This document shows, piece by piece, positions 8,653-18,003 of a stretch of DNA of 64,000 bases. Position 1 is the stretch's first letter, and each line of letters begins with the position of its first letter. The notes beneath the pieces were generated by a model, which made no database searches, was not told where the DNA came from, and saw only the letters and a list, made by a program, of their open reading frames with translations. Made by a program: the position numbers and the translations under genes. Origin of the DNA: Variovorax sp. PBS-H4 (GTDB taxonomy: Bacteria > Pseudomonadota > Gammaproteobacteria > Burkholderiales > Burkholderiaceae_C); NCBI RefSeq assembly GCF_901827205.1, contig NZ_LR594675.1:248001-312000 (forward strand), read 5' to 3'.

Positions 8653-10227
8653 ATGGAGCTTCGATTGCAGCGGCTCGCTGCACTGATGGCCGCGTGCGCG
8701 GCCGCCGTGGCTTTGACAGCCTGTGGCGGTGGCGGTGGTGGCGGCGGCGGTGCCTTCCTGCCACAGGGCGCGACACTTCAGCCACCAACCGAACCGCTGG
8801 CCGAGGACGACGCCATCGTTGCTTCCGCCAGCGTCGCGGCGCTCTGCGCCGCCCCGCGGACCGGCATCGACCCTGACACCGGAGCCACCTTCCCCGACCG
8901 CAGCGGCACCATCGCGGACGAGAAGCGCTGGGTTCGTGGCTGGATCGACGAGACCTACCTCTGGTTCAGCGAGGTGCCGACAAGACTGGCATCGAAAGAT
9001 TACGCCAATCCGGTCGCCTGGTTCGATGTCCTCAAGACGCCTCAGCTCACCGCTTCCGGCCGCGCCAAGGACCGCTTTCACTTCACGATGGCAACGGCGG
9101 CGTATCGCGCGCTGTCGCAAGGCGGCATAGAGGTGAGTTACGGGTTCGAACTGGCCTTCCTGAGCGCATCGCCGCCGCGCGATGTGCGCGTCGCCTACAC
9201 CGAGCCGAACTCGCCCGCGGCACAGGCGGGGATCGTGCGTGGCACGCGCGTCATCGAAGTCGATGGCGTCGATGTCGCCGGCGGCAGCGATACCGCCACG
9301 CTCAACGCAGCGCTCGTACCCGCGCGCGAGGGCGAGGCGCACAGCTTCAGACTCCGCGGCCCCGACGGCTCGGAGCGCACGCTCTCGCTGGCCGCGGCGC
9401 GCGTCACCCGGCTTCCTGTGCAGAACGTGAAGACCATCGCCACCGCGAGCGGTCCGGTGGGCTACATGCAATTGAACGACCATCTGGCAACCGCCGAGGC
9501 AGCCCTGATCGCAGCCGTGAACCAGCTGCAGGGCGCAGGCATCGTCGACCTGGTCGTCGACATGCGCTACAACGGCGGCGGCCTGCTCGATGTCGCGAGC
9601 GAGCTGGCCTCCATGGTCAGCTCGGCGGGCGCAACCACGGGTGCCGTGTTCGAGCGCCTGGTTTTCAACAGCAAGAACCCGTTTCGCGTGGCGCCCGCGC
9701 AGGCCGCCTTGCCCTTCCATACGACATCGCGAGGCTTCTCCACGCCGGTAGGGCAGGCGCTCCCGCGCCTGGGCCTGTCGCGCGTCACCGTGCTCGCGGG
9801 CCCCGACACCTGCTCGGCCAGCGAGTCGGTGATCAACAGCCTGCGCGGCGTGGGCGTTGCGGTCGACCTGATCGGCGGCACCACCTGCGGCAAGCCCTAC
9901 GGCTTCCTGCCGCAGGACAACTGCGGCACCACCTACTTCGCGATCCAGTTCCAGGGCGTCAACAACCAGGGCTTCGGCGACTACGGCGACGGCTTTGCGC
10001 CCACCTGCGCCGTGGCCGACGACTTCGACCATGCGTTGGGCGACCCCGCCGAGGCGAGGCTGGCAGCCGCGTTGAGCTTCCGCAGCAGCGGGGCCTGTCC
10101 GGCACCAGCGTCGAGCAAGGCCGAGCTGGCGCGACGCAAGGCGGAGGCGCAGGGGGCGCCTTATCTCATCCGCTCGCAGGTCCGCGAGAACCGGATCCTT
10201 GCCACGCTTCGCGCGACGCAGCCCTGA
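8653..10227 (+). CDS. S41-family serine peptidase, lipoprotein (first copy)
   Basis: 524 aa. A lipoprotein signal ends in LTAC with the acylated Cys at residue 24, followed by nine glycines, so the protein should be anchored to the outer or inner membrane from the periplasmic side. A PDZ-like segment (EPNSPAAQAGIVRGTRVIEV) lies around residues 182-215. The tail-specific protease fold follows with DMRYNGGGLLD, then the nucleophile motif TCSASESVIN (Ser about 388) and the Lys in TTCGKPYGF, the expected Ser-Lys dyad. The N-terminal domain has the motif WIDETYLWFSEVP. The family cleaves polypeptides in the periplasm; the substrate is unknown. A close paralogue follows at 10346. Confidence 0.92.
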   Translation: MELRLQRLAALMAACAAAVALTACGGGGGGGGGAFLPQGATLQPPTEPLAEDDAIVASASVAALCAAPRTGIDPDTGATFPDRSGTIADEKRWVRGWIDETYLWFSEVPTRLASKDYANPVAWFDVLKTPQLTASGRAKDRFHFTMATAAYRALSQGGIEVSYGFELAFLSASPPRDVRVAYTEPNSPAAQAGIVRGTRVIEVDGVDVAGGSDTATLNAALVPAREGEAHSFRLRGPDGSERTLSLAAARVTRLPVQNVKTIATASGPVGYMQLNDHLATAEAALIAAVNQLQGAGIVDLVVDMRYNGGGLLDVASELASMVSSAGATTGAVFERLVFNSKNPFRVAPAQAALPFHTTSRGFSTPVGQALPRLGLSRVTVLAGPDTCSASESVINSLRGVGVAVDLIGGTTCGKPYGFLPQDNCGTTYFAIQFQGVNNQGFGDYGDGFAPTCAVADDFDHALGDPAEARLAAALSFRSSGACPAPASSKAELARRKAEAQGAPYLIRSQVRENRILATLRATQP

Positions 10228-10345
10228 CGCGGGACCGTGAACTCCTCCACATTCTGAAGAAATGTCGTAACGAGACCTTTATTGCCCTGAGTGTTCCTAG
10301 CATCCCCCGGCTGCGAATCGACAGCGATGTCTCACGGAGGAAGCG

Positions 10346-12118
10346 ATGGGGAGAGTTCTCGAAAAAGGGCTGGCGCGCTGCGCGCTCGGTTTGGCATGCG
10401 TCGTCGCGCTCACGGCATGTGGCGGAGGCGGTGGCGGCGGCCCGAGTATGTTTCCTCTCGCCGCGGCACCTGCCGCGACCGCTGAACCTGCCGATTCCGA
10501 CCTGGCGCCTGTGTCGCCATCACCCGGGGACGCCGTTGCCCCGCCGCCGCCTGCGACACCTCTGGATCCCGCGGCGCCGCTGCAGCCTGCCGTGGCCCCG
10601 GGTCTCGCGGAGCTTCCGGTGCCCGCCCACCCTCCGCCGCCTGCGCCCAACGCGCCCGTGGCCGAGACGCCGGTAGTCCCACAGGCCCCTCCGGCAATTG
10701 ATCCGCCCGAAGAAATCGCCAAGTCGTCCGATGTGGCCGGTCGATGCGCCGTCCCTCGAACCGGCGTCGACCCCTCGACCCATGCCGCGTTTTCGGATCT
10801 GCAAGGCACGTCGACACTCGAAAAGAACTGGGTGCGCGCGTGGATCGACGAGACCTATCTCTGGTACGACGAAGTGCCCACGTATCTGCTGGCGAAGGAC
10901 TACGCCACGCCTGTCACCTACTTCGATGTCCTGAAGACGCCCAAGCTCACGGCCTCCGGCCGAGCAAAGGATCGATTCCATTTCACTGCCGATACGGCCA
11001 CGTCCCAGGCCCTTTCACAGAACGGCGTCGAGGCCGGCTATGGCATGAACCTGGCGTTTCTCAGCACCGCGCCACCGCGCGATGTGCGCGTTGCATTCAT
11101 CGAGCCGGGCTCGCCAGCGGAACAGGCGGCGGTGATGCGCGGCGACCGGCTGATCGCAGTCGACGGTGCCGACGTCGAGAACGGGACGGATGTGGACGCA
11201 CTCAATGCCGGCATCGCGCCGCGACGGGAAGGCGAGACGCACAGCTTCAAGTTGCGTGACGGCACAGGCGCCGAACGCAACGTCACCCTCACGTCCGCCT
11301 CGATCACGCGCGATCCGGTCCCGATGCGGGATGCGGTCTACTACGACAGGGGACAGCGGCGAATCGGCTACATGGTGTTCAACAGCTACATCGCGACGGC
11401 CGAGTACGGGCTGGCCTACGCGCTGGGCCTGTTCCAGCGGATCGGGACCACCGACATGGTGATCGACATGCGCTACAACGGCGGTGGTTATCTGGACATC
11501 GCGAGCCAGTTGGCGTTCATGCTGAGTCCCAGCGGTGCGAGCACGGGCAAGACCTTCGAGCAGCTCCAATACAACAACAAGAATCCATTCCACCTGACAC
11601 CCGACCAGCTGAAGATGCCCTTCCACGACCAGACGCTCGGTTTTTCAGCCCAACCGGGGTTTGCCCTGCCACAGCTGCAGTTGTCGAGCGTGACCGTTTT
11701 GACGGGCCCTGACACCTGTTCGGCGAGCGAGTCCGTCATCAACGGGCTGCGTGGCATCGGGGTTACGGTGAACGTGGTGGGCGGCACCACCTGCGGCAAG
11801 CCCTATGGATTCACGCCGCAAGACAACTGCGGCACGACCTACTACGCCATCCAGTTCCAGGGCGTCAACGATCGAGGCTTCGGCGACTACGGGGACGGCA
11901 TCGCGCCGACGTGCGTGGTGCCGGATGACTTCGGGCATCAGCTCGGCGACGAAAACGAAGCGCGGCTGGCGGCAGCCTTCGGTCTGATCGAAACCGGCAA
12001 ATGCCCGGCGGCTCCGCTCGGCAAGGCGAGCACGGTGCTTCGCAAGGCCGAGGCAAGCCGCAGGCCCTATCTTGCACGCTCGCCGATATGGAGCAACAAA
12101 TGGCTGAAGCACCCTTGA
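10346..12118 (+). CDS. S41-family serine peptidase, lipoprotein (second copy)
   Basis: 590 aa paralogue of the preceding gene in the same direction, with ribosome binding site cggagg. The lipobox LTAC puts the lipid Cys at residue 25, followed by seven glycines and then a Pro/Ala-rich tether (about residues 33-125) that the first copy lacks. The WIDETYLWYDEVP motif, PDZ-like EPGSPAEQAAVMRGDRL, DMRYNGGGYLD, catalytic TCSASESVIN and TTCGKPYGF all match the first copy block by block. This points to an ancestral tandem duplication and divergence of the membrane spacer. It is convergent with recQ (55-bp gap). Confidence 0.92.
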   Translation: MGRVLEKGLARCALGLACVVALTACGGGGGGGPSMFPLAAAPAATAEPADSDLAPVSPSPGDAVAPPPPATPLDPAAPLQPAVAPGLAELPVPAHPPPPAPNAPVAETPVVPQAPPAIDPPEEIAKSSDVAGRCAVPRTGVDPSTHAAFSDLQGTSTLEKNWVRAWIDETYLWYDEVPTYLLAKDYATPVTYFDVLKTPKLTASGRAKDRFHFTADTATSQALSQNGVEAGYGMNLAFLSTAPPRDVRVAFIEPGSPAEQAAVMRGDRLIAVDGADVENGTDVDALNAGIAPRREGETHSFKLRDGTGAERNVTLTSASITRDPVPMRDAVYYDRGQRRIGYMVFNSYIATAEYGLAYALGLFQRIGTTDMVIDMRYNGGGYLDIASQLAFMLSPSGASTGKTFEQLQYNNKNPFHLTPDQLKMPFHDQTLGFSAQPGFALPQLQLSSVTVLTGPDTCSASESVINGLRGIGVTVNVVGGTTCGKPYGFTPQDNCGTTYYAIQFQGVNDRGFGDYGDGIAPTCVVPDDFGHQLGDENEARLAAAFGLIETGKCPAAPLGKASTVLRKAEASRRPYLARSPIWSNKWLKHP

Positions 12119-12172
12119 TGCGTAAAGCCGCCTGCCGAAGAGTGCGGCGCGACTGTGCCTGACGCGCCCGGG

Positions 12173-14083
12173 TCAGAACGCCGCGCAGACCCGCAGCACG
12201 TCGGTCCCGTACGCTTCCAGCTTCTTGCTGCCGATCCCGCTCAGGCCTTGAAGGTCCTCGAGGGTGGCCGGCGCCCGTTCGGCAATGGCGGCGAGCGTGG
12301 CGTCGTGGAAGATCACGTAGGCGGGCAGGTTGTGTTCGCGAGCCACCTCGGAGCGCCAGGCCTTGAGCGCAGCGAAGCGTGCCTGGCCGGCCGTGTCCAG
12401 GGTGGCCGCAGCGGGCGAAGGCGTGCCGCGTGCTGGCTTGTCGCGCCGCGACTTCTTGCGCTCGGAAGGTGAAGAGACCGACTCGCGCAGGAGCACCGGC
12501 GTCTCGCCCTTGAGCACCGCGCGCGAGCCGTCTGTGAGCTGCAACGTGTTGAAGGCCTGCGCATCGACCGACAGCGCCCCGGTGGCGATCAGCTGGCGGA
12601 TCACGCCGCGCAGCTGCGCCTCGCTGAACTCGCTGCCGATCCCGAAGGTGCTGAGCCGTGCATGGCCGAATTGCGTAACCTTCTCCGTCGTCTTGCCGCG
12701 CAAGATGTCCATGATGTGGCCCGCACCGAAGCTGATGCCGCTCTGCTGCTGCACGCGGTAGATGGTCGACAGCAGTTTGCGGGCTGCGTCCGTGCCGTCC
12801 CACACCTCTGGTGGATTCAGGCAGTTGTCGCAGTTCCCGCAGGATGTGCTGTGCTCGCCGAAGTAGTGCAGCAAGCGCACCCGGCGGCAGTCGCTGGCCT
12901 CGGCCAGCGAAAGCAGCGCATCGAGCTTGCCCCGCATCACCTGCTTGAAGTCCTCGCCAGCAGGGCTCTCGTCGATCATGCGGCGCTGGTTCACCACGTC
13001 CTGCAGCCCGTAGGTCATCCAGGCGTCGGCCGGTGCGCCGTCGCGGCCCGCGCGGCCCGTCTCCTGGTAGTAGCCCTCGATGTTCTTGGGCATGTCCAGG
13101 TGGGCCACGAAGCGCACGTCCGGCTTGTCGATTCCCATGCCGAAGGCGATGGTCGCCACCATGACGACGCCCTCGTCCCGCAGGAAGCGATCCTGGTGCT
13201 TCTGTCGCACCGCGGCGTCGAGCCCGGCATGGTAGGGCAGGGCGTCGACCCCGGCGTCGCGCAACGTCTGGGCCGTGTCTTCGACGCGTTTGCGCGACTG
13301 GCAATACACCACGCCCGCATCGCCCTCGTGCTCGCGCTCGATGAAGCGCAAGAGCTGCGTGGTGGGCTCCTTCTTCTCGACGATGGTGTAGCGGATGTTC
13401 GGCCGGTCGAAGCTGGAGACGAACTGACGCGCCTCCTCGAGCTGCAGCCGCTCCACGATGTCGGCGCGCGTCAACGCGTCGGCGGTCGCGGTCAGCGCGA
13501 TGCGCGGCACGCTGGCATAGCGCTCGTGCAGCACCGTCAGCGCGCGGTACTCGGGCCGGAAGTCGTGGCCCCACTGGCTCACGCAATGCGCCTCGTCGAT
13601 CGCGAACAGCGACAACTTGCCACGCTCGTGCAACCCGTCGAGCTGCGAAAGAAAGCGCGGCGTCGTCACGCGTTCGGGTGCCGCGTAGAGCAAGGTGATC
13701 TCGCCGCGCAGCATGCGGCGCTCCACGTCCTGCGTCTCTTGCCAGTCGAGCGTCGAATTGAGAAAGGCCGCATTGACGCCGGCCTCGTGCAGGGCGCCCA
13801 CCTGGTCGTGCATCAGCGCGATCAACGGCGACACCACCACCGTCACGCCGCGGCCCGCGCGCTGCCGCGCGATCGCGGGGATTTGGTAGCACAGCGACTT
13901 GCCGCCGCCGGTGGGCATCAGCACCAGCGCGTCGGCTCCGGCGGTGACGTTCTCGATGATGGCCTGTTGATGGCCGCGGAACTCGGCGTAGCCGAAGACG
14001 TCGCGAAGAATCTGGGATAGATCGCGGCCGGAGAAAGGGGACGGCAGGGCTGACACGGGTCTGGCACCGATGGCTTGAGTCAT
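12173..14083 (-). CDS. recQ: ATP-dependent DNA helicase RecQ
   Basis: 636 aa, full length for bacterial RecQ, which unwinds DNA 3'-5' in recombination and replication-fork repair. Visible parts in order: helicase motif I LMPTGGGKSLCYQ, motif II IDEAHCVSQWGHDFRPEY, motif VI region YYQETGRAGRDG, the RecQ zinc-binding region with LLHYFGE and CGNCDNC, the winged-helix domain, and a C-terminal HRDC domain ending in LSGIGSKKLEAYG. A low-complexity basic linker (SERKKSRRDKPARG) precedes the HRDC domain. Confidence 0.97.
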   Translation of the reverse strand: MTQAIGARPVSALPSPFSGRDLSQILRDVFGYAEFRGHQQAIIENVTAGADALVLMPTGGGKSLCYQIPAIARQRAGRGVTVVVSPLIALMHDQVGALHEAGVNAAFLNSTLDWQETQDVERRMLRGEITLLYAAPERVTTPRFLSQLDGLHERGKLSLFAIDEAHCVSQWGHDFRPEYRALTVLHERYASVPRIALTATADALTRADIVERLQLEEARQFVSSFDRPNIRYTIVEKKEPTTQLLRFIEREHEGDAGVVYCQSRKRVEDTAQTLRDAGVDALPYHAGLDAAVRQKHQDRFLRDEGVVMVATIAFGMGIDKPDVRFVAHLDMPKNIEGYYQETGRAGRDGAPADAWMTYGLQDVVNQRRMIDESPAGEDFKQVMRGKLDALLSLAEASDCRRVRLLHYFGEHSTSCGNCDNCLNPPEVWDGTDAARKLLSTIYRVQQQSGISFGAGHIMDILRGKTTEKVTQFGHARLSTFGIGSEFSEAQLRGVIRQLIATGALSVDAQAFNTLQLTDGSRAVLKGETPVLLRESVSSPSERKKSRRDKPARGTPSPAAATLDTAGQARFAALKAWRSEVAREHNLPAYVIFHDATLAAIAERAPATLEDLQGLSGIGSKKLEAYGTDVLRVCAAF

Positions 14084-14386
14084 TTCGGGAGAGGGCAGGC
14101 CGGCGCCGCATCGACGCCGAAAACTGATTGTCCCTCAGCGGTTGCGACAAAAAGCGGCGCAACCGCTGGCGTGCTTAGGACAAGATTGTTTCCCCGGCAA
14201 TTTGCATGCACGAAATCTCGCAATCGACCGAGCAAAGCGTCGGACGCATCGGTCATATTGAAAACTGAAAATTTCTTCGCCGACTGCGACAAAAAAAAGC
14301 GCGAGCGGAGGGAGCAATGTGGGAAACCATTGTTACCTACCGAAGAGACGAGCTTTCTTTATCCCATCTGATGAGGAGACGGGCAC
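14084..14386. other. Intergenic region between recQ and the chaperone gene
   Basis: About 300 bp without a gene. It becomes progressively AT-richer than recQ and must hold the promoters of both divergent genes. It contains the 11-bp inverted repeat at 14136-14168 and two copies of TGCGACAAAAA..GCG (14143-14156 and 14285-14301, the second with three extra A). No convincing PIP box or HrpL-type box was found by eye. Confidence 0.5.
14136..14168. repeat. Perfect 11-bp inverted repeat
   Basis: CAGCGGTTGCG (14136-14146) and CGCAACCGCTG (14158-14168) flank an 11-nt A-rich spacer, 53 bp upstream of the recQ start. Such length and symmetry suit either an operator or a strong hairpin; no T-run follows on either strand. 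Confidence 0.55.
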
Positions 14387-14848
14387 ATGAGTCGAGAGGA
14401 CTATGTCGGGCTGGTACAGGATTTCTGTGAAGAGATCGGTCTTGCGCACGCGAGCGAGCTGCTGGACCAGGGTGTTCTGCAAATGGAGGACATGCTCGTT
14501 GGCATCGAATACCTCGAAGAGAGAGAAGAGATCCGCATACTCATGGATCTCGGAGAAATTGAAGACGAAAGAGGCAGGGCGATACTGCTCCCCCTGCTAC
14601 TGCAGTCGAATCTGAGCAACACCAGCGCCTATCTCCCCACCTTCAGTCTTCATCCTGAGACGGGTCATCCTATCGTGGCGTATCACCTGCCCCTGATGAC
14701 TTTGCTGGAGGAGGACATCAGTCTTGCGTTCGTACTGAACGAGCAACTGCTCCCAGTCTTCGATGAATGGAAATCCGTAGTGCAGCAGGCGCTTGCCGGC
14801 ATCAATGTCGGCCGTGAATCTTCGTCTTTGCCTGAATCATTTGCTTGA
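14387..14848 (+). CDS. CesT-like type III secretion chaperone (putative)
   Basis: 153 aa, strongly acidic. The order of blocks follows class I type III chaperones: an N-terminal helix (VGLVQDFCEEIGL), a beta hairpin, a leucine-rich helix LLPLLLQSNL, a TFSLHPETGHPIVAYHL strand pair and a closing amphipathic helix ending with WKSVVQQAL. Such chaperones bind the N-terminal region of one secreted effector in the cytosol and keep it unfolded. The start has a good ribosome binding site (gaggag). The stop is only 15 bp before the 990-aa gene, the usual chaperone-cargo arrangement. Assignment rests on pattern and context, not on a database search. Confidence 0.65.
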   Translation: MSREDYVGLVQDFCEEIGLAHASELLDQGVLQMEDMLVGIEYLEEREEIRILMDLGEIEDERGRAILLPLLLQSNLSNTSAYLPTFSLHPETGHPIVAYHLPLMTLLEEDISLAFVLNEQLLPVFDEWKSVVQQALAGINVGRESSSLPESFA

Positions 14849-14863
14849 CGGAAGGAGATTGTC

Positions 14864-17836
14864 ATGATTGGCAAGACCTTTAGAAATGCCTTGTCATCCC
14901 AGGCAGGACGGATCAGACGCCCTCCTCGCGAGCTTTTAATCAAAAGAAACCCTGCAGCTCGCATCGTCCAAAACGATCTTTTTGCGAAAAAACCCAGCTC
15001 GTATAATTTTCGCGACACCCTTCATCACGATCTGGAGCCCGGTCAGATCAGGTTCAACGAGCCCGCTGGAGAAGGACTCTTCAGCGAAGAAATATTCAAC
15101 AGAGCCGAAGAGGCAATTGAAAGTGCCGGTACTCCGGCTTTCGCGGATATTCCGGCATTCAATCACGTCGAAGAGAGCCAGACTCAGAATGCGGAGCTCC
15201 CTGGGGGGCGCTCAATCTTCGGAATAGATGCGGCTGGACTGAAAGGATGGAGAAACGCACGCACGTCGGAGTTTTTCAACTACACGAAGTTGGCCATGGA
15301 TCTGCGCGCTGACAAGGCCGTAAGCAACCGCTACACGTGGGTGAAAACAAAATACGAGGACGGCGGCGAAATCTTCCAGGAGCGCGTGCTCGTCAGACGC
15401 CAAACCAAAACGTGGACTGATCGCGTCCTGGAGAAGGCAGGGCTAGACGGAGGAAAAGTGCAGGCCGCGTTCAATCAGTTGAGCCAGACTGTGCGCCATC
15501 TGGCAGGCGTGCCCCGCAAGACAGGTTCCAGCTACGTCGGAACCGAAAGCATCGACCCTTTGCTGACCCAAGCCAAGGGCGGGCCTGTCGATGCCGGCTG
15601 GGCGGCCCAAGGCGTAGGCAGGACAGGCGCCACGACTGCCGCCAACGAGGGGCCATTGGCGTTCAAGGCTGGTTTTGAGGGAGCCAGTGAGGCCCTGACC
15701 TATGCCGCAGCGCCGCTGGCAGTGGCCGATGCGATGGGGTCTGCCAACGAGGTCCTCCAAGCGGTCAGTGAGCGCGACAGGAACAAGGCGGCCGTGCTGG
15801 CCCATCACGGTGGTTATTTGCGATTCCTGAAAAAGATCGACGCAAACAAGTCGCACACCATCACCTCGGAGGAGGTGGACGCCTTTCTCAGCTTCACCGC
15901 GGCCGCCCAGAAGTTGTTCAAGCCGACTCGGCAAGAGTCCCGGACAGTCGCGGCGATCAAGGCTCGTTTCGCAAGGTTGATGGTCATGCAGCCGCTGACG
16001 GTCGCCACAACATCAGGCATCGCGATCGCCAGCCACGTCGCGGGCTCGAATCCTGTCACGGCCGCAATCGCAGCGCCGTTGACCATGATCTCTGCAGCCG
16101 TCGAGATTCGTGAGGCAACGCAGTCACGTCTGCGCCGGTTGGACCAGCAGCATCGGGCCGAGGAGCGCAAGGCCGCGATGAAAGGCGTTGTGGATAGCTT
16201 GGGCCCCGAAGATCCCGAACTCGAGCTCCTGAAGGGCATCGTGGCCGGCCTGAGCGCGCATCAGGATGACTTGATCGAACAGGCGAAACGAGAAAAGGGC
16301 TACGCTCGCCTGCAAGCCGGCAAGGCGGCTGCCACGATCGGCGGAGGCACTGCATTCGTGGCGGCGGCCGGGGTAGTCCTCGGCGGCGTCATCGCGGCGA
16401 CGGCCCTGAGTCCGGCAGCCCCGTTGGTTGCCCTGCCTGCCCTTGGCTGGGGAGGCGCGATCTTCAAGCGCGGTCGCGAACGGGCGAGTGATGCGCGCAA
16501 GTTGAAGTGGCAACAGCGCGCCGTGGCTGCGGTGGCATTGACGAAAGGCCGCAAGGCACTGGAGGAACTCGCCAGGGAGAGCGAATTCTCCGTCAAGGTG
16601 AGCTTTCAAGAAGGCGAGTATCTGCCGGAAGAGGAAGGCTTCGCCGGGAAGCGGGAGATGGAATTTCGTGCCAGCGAAAACCCTTACGTGGGACTTCATT
16701 TATTGGCGCTTCAGGTCCAGGATATGGTCAAGAACAGCGCTGGCAACACTTCTTGCGTCCGGCTTCTGAATGCGCTCCACATTGACGCACTGGACCTGTT
16801 CGCCATTTGCCAAAAAGCTTCGTTCAAGGACGGAAAGGCGCAACTGGACTACATCCAGTCGCAGCTGGCGATCAAACTGGACATGCCGCTGAAAATGGAA
16901 GGCGACACGCAGCCCTTGCCCCATCCGTCCGTTTTCATCGGCGATTTCAAGAGGCGGATCGTCAATCGGTTCGAACCGGACTTTCTTGAATTGGCGGCAG
17001 AGATTCAGGAGGGTATTCCAAAGGATATCTGGAAAAAATTACCAAAGCAGATTGGAGACAGGATTTCGGAGGAGAGCTGGAAAAAAATTCCGAAAGAGAT
17101 GCAAGACAGGATGAAGCCGGCGGTCGTGGCAAAAATCACGAACGAAATAGCATTTCAGCAGAGAATTCTGCCGAAAACCTGGGAAGAAGTTCCAGAAGAA
17201 ATTCAGGAAAAAATCCAGGCAGAATTCCCGGCGATTGTTCAGCAAGAGATTCGAAGATCCATCCGAGAAGAGCTGAAAAAAAGCTTTCCCGATGAAACGT
17301 ACATGGAAGCTTTCGATGCTGTCATCGGAAAATTCCTCAAGGATACGCAGCACCTGCCCGACTCCCAGCTCACGAAACTGCTGAGGGCAACGGTGCCTGA
17401 TCCTTCGATGCAATCGGAGGAGGTGTCGTCGAAATCTGCAACGCCATCCGTGAAAAGCGAATTGTCCGAGGCAAAGGTTGAAGTTGCATTCGAAGAGCCC
17501 TCGGACTTATTGAGCGACGTACCGGCGTGGCGGAATTATCCCCAGGCGCCAGAGCTGCCTCAAGATGGGGAAGATTCCCGGGATTCGTCGAGCAACGTAT
17601 TAGTGCGGCCGGAAGAGCCTCCCGTGCCCGGCGCACGGATAAGCGCGCAGCGCCGGGTTGACGAATTGAAATGGCTGGACGACGAACTGCAGAAGGTGGA
17701 AGCGTTGCCGCCTTCGAGGACGACCGAACAGCGGGAGAAGGCGCGCCGAGCGGAAGAAATAGACACACAGCTGCGCGTGCTCCAGGAAAACATCAAGGCA
17801 AGCGACCTGATCAACCAGACTCAGATACGCCCCTGA
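14864..17836 (+). CDS. Large putative type III secreted protein (990 aa) with EF-hand-like loop
   Basis: Not recognised as a known family. The start has ribosome binding site aaggag and lies 15 bp after a CesT-like chaperone gene. Visible parts: a basic/polar N-terminus without Sec signal; an EF-hand-like loop DANKSHTITSEE (residues 326-337, ligands at positions 1, 3, 5, 7, 9 and 12); hydrophobic segments around residues 375-405 and 490-540 (Ala/Gly-rich, able to cross a membrane); then a charged region with three copies of a W-x2-[LIV]-P-x2-[IM] repeat (about residues 715-770, e.g. WKKLPKQIGDRI, WKKIPKEMQDRM, WEEVPEEIQEKI). The C-terminal third is rich in coiled-coil-like charged helices. 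The last 900 bp are AT-richer than neighbours. It could be a translocator or a membrane-targeted effector. Confidence 0.6.
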   Translation: MIGKTFRNALSSQAGRIRRPPRELLIKRNPAARIVQNDLFAKKPSSYNFRDTLHHDLEPGQIRFNEPAGEGLFSEEIFNRAEEAIESAGTPAFADIPAFNHVEESQTQNAELPGGRSIFGIDAAGLKGWRNARTSEFFNYTKLAMDLRADKAVSNRYTWVKTKYEDGGEIFQERVLVRRQTKTWTDRVLEKAGLDGGKVQAAFNQLSQTVRHLAGVPRKTGSSYVGTESIDPLLTQAKGGPVDAGWAAQGVGRTGATTAANEGPLAFKAGFEGASEALTYAAAPLAVADAMGSANEVLQAVSERDRNKAAVLAHHGGYLRFLKKIDANKSHTITSEEVDAFLSFTAAAQKLFKPTRQESRTVAAIKARFARLMVMQPLTVATTSGIAIASHVAGSNPVTAAIAAPLTMISAAVEIREATQSRLRRLDQQHRAEERKAAMKGVVDSLGPEDPELELLKGIVAGLSAHQDDLIEQAKREKGYARLQAGKAAATIGGGTAFVAAAGVVLGGVIAATALSPAAPLVALPALGWGGAIFKRGRERASDARKLKWQQRAVAAVALTKGRKALEELARESEFSVKVSFQEGEYLPEEEGFAGKREMEFRASENPYVGLHLLALQVQDMVKNSAGNTSCVRLLNALHIDALDLFAICQKASFKDGKAQLDYIQSQLAIKLDMPLKMEGDTQPLPHPSVFIGDFKRRIVNRFEPDFLELAAEIQEGIPKDIWKKLPKQIGDRISEESWKKIPKEMQDRMKPAVVAKITNEIAFQQRILPKTWEEVPEEIQEKIQAEFPAIVQQEIRRSIREELKKSFPDETYMEAFDAVIGKFLKDTQHLPDSQLTKLLRATVPDPSMQSEEVSSKSATPSVKSELSEAKVEVAFEEPSDLLSDVPAWRNYPQAPELPQDGEDSRDSSSNVLVRPEEPPVPGARISAQRRVDELKWLDDELQKVEALPPSRTTEQREKARRAEEIDTQLRVLQENIKASDLINQTQIRP

Positions 17837-18003
17837 GTCGCTGAGAGCCGGATGAGCCGCACGGCCGCTCCGAAGGCTCATAGCACCGCAGCCGAAGGCG
17901 AAGGTACTCCAGTGAGCCTGGTGCTCGCCGGCCATCACCGTCCTCCGTATCGGAACTTCGAACCCGTCGCCGGTTGCCATAACCGGCAACGGGCTCGGGT
18001 TTG

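Noticed and set aside
11865..14162. 765-codon frame alongside recQ in another frame
   Set aside because: Arg/Ala-rich frame-shifted reading of recQ, not a protein.
14084..14386. PIP box (TTCG-N16-TTCG) or HrpL box before the chaperone gene
   Set aside because: A GGAAACC word is seen near 14321 but no CCAC partner at the right distance, and no pair of TTCG half-sites with correct spacing; not called.
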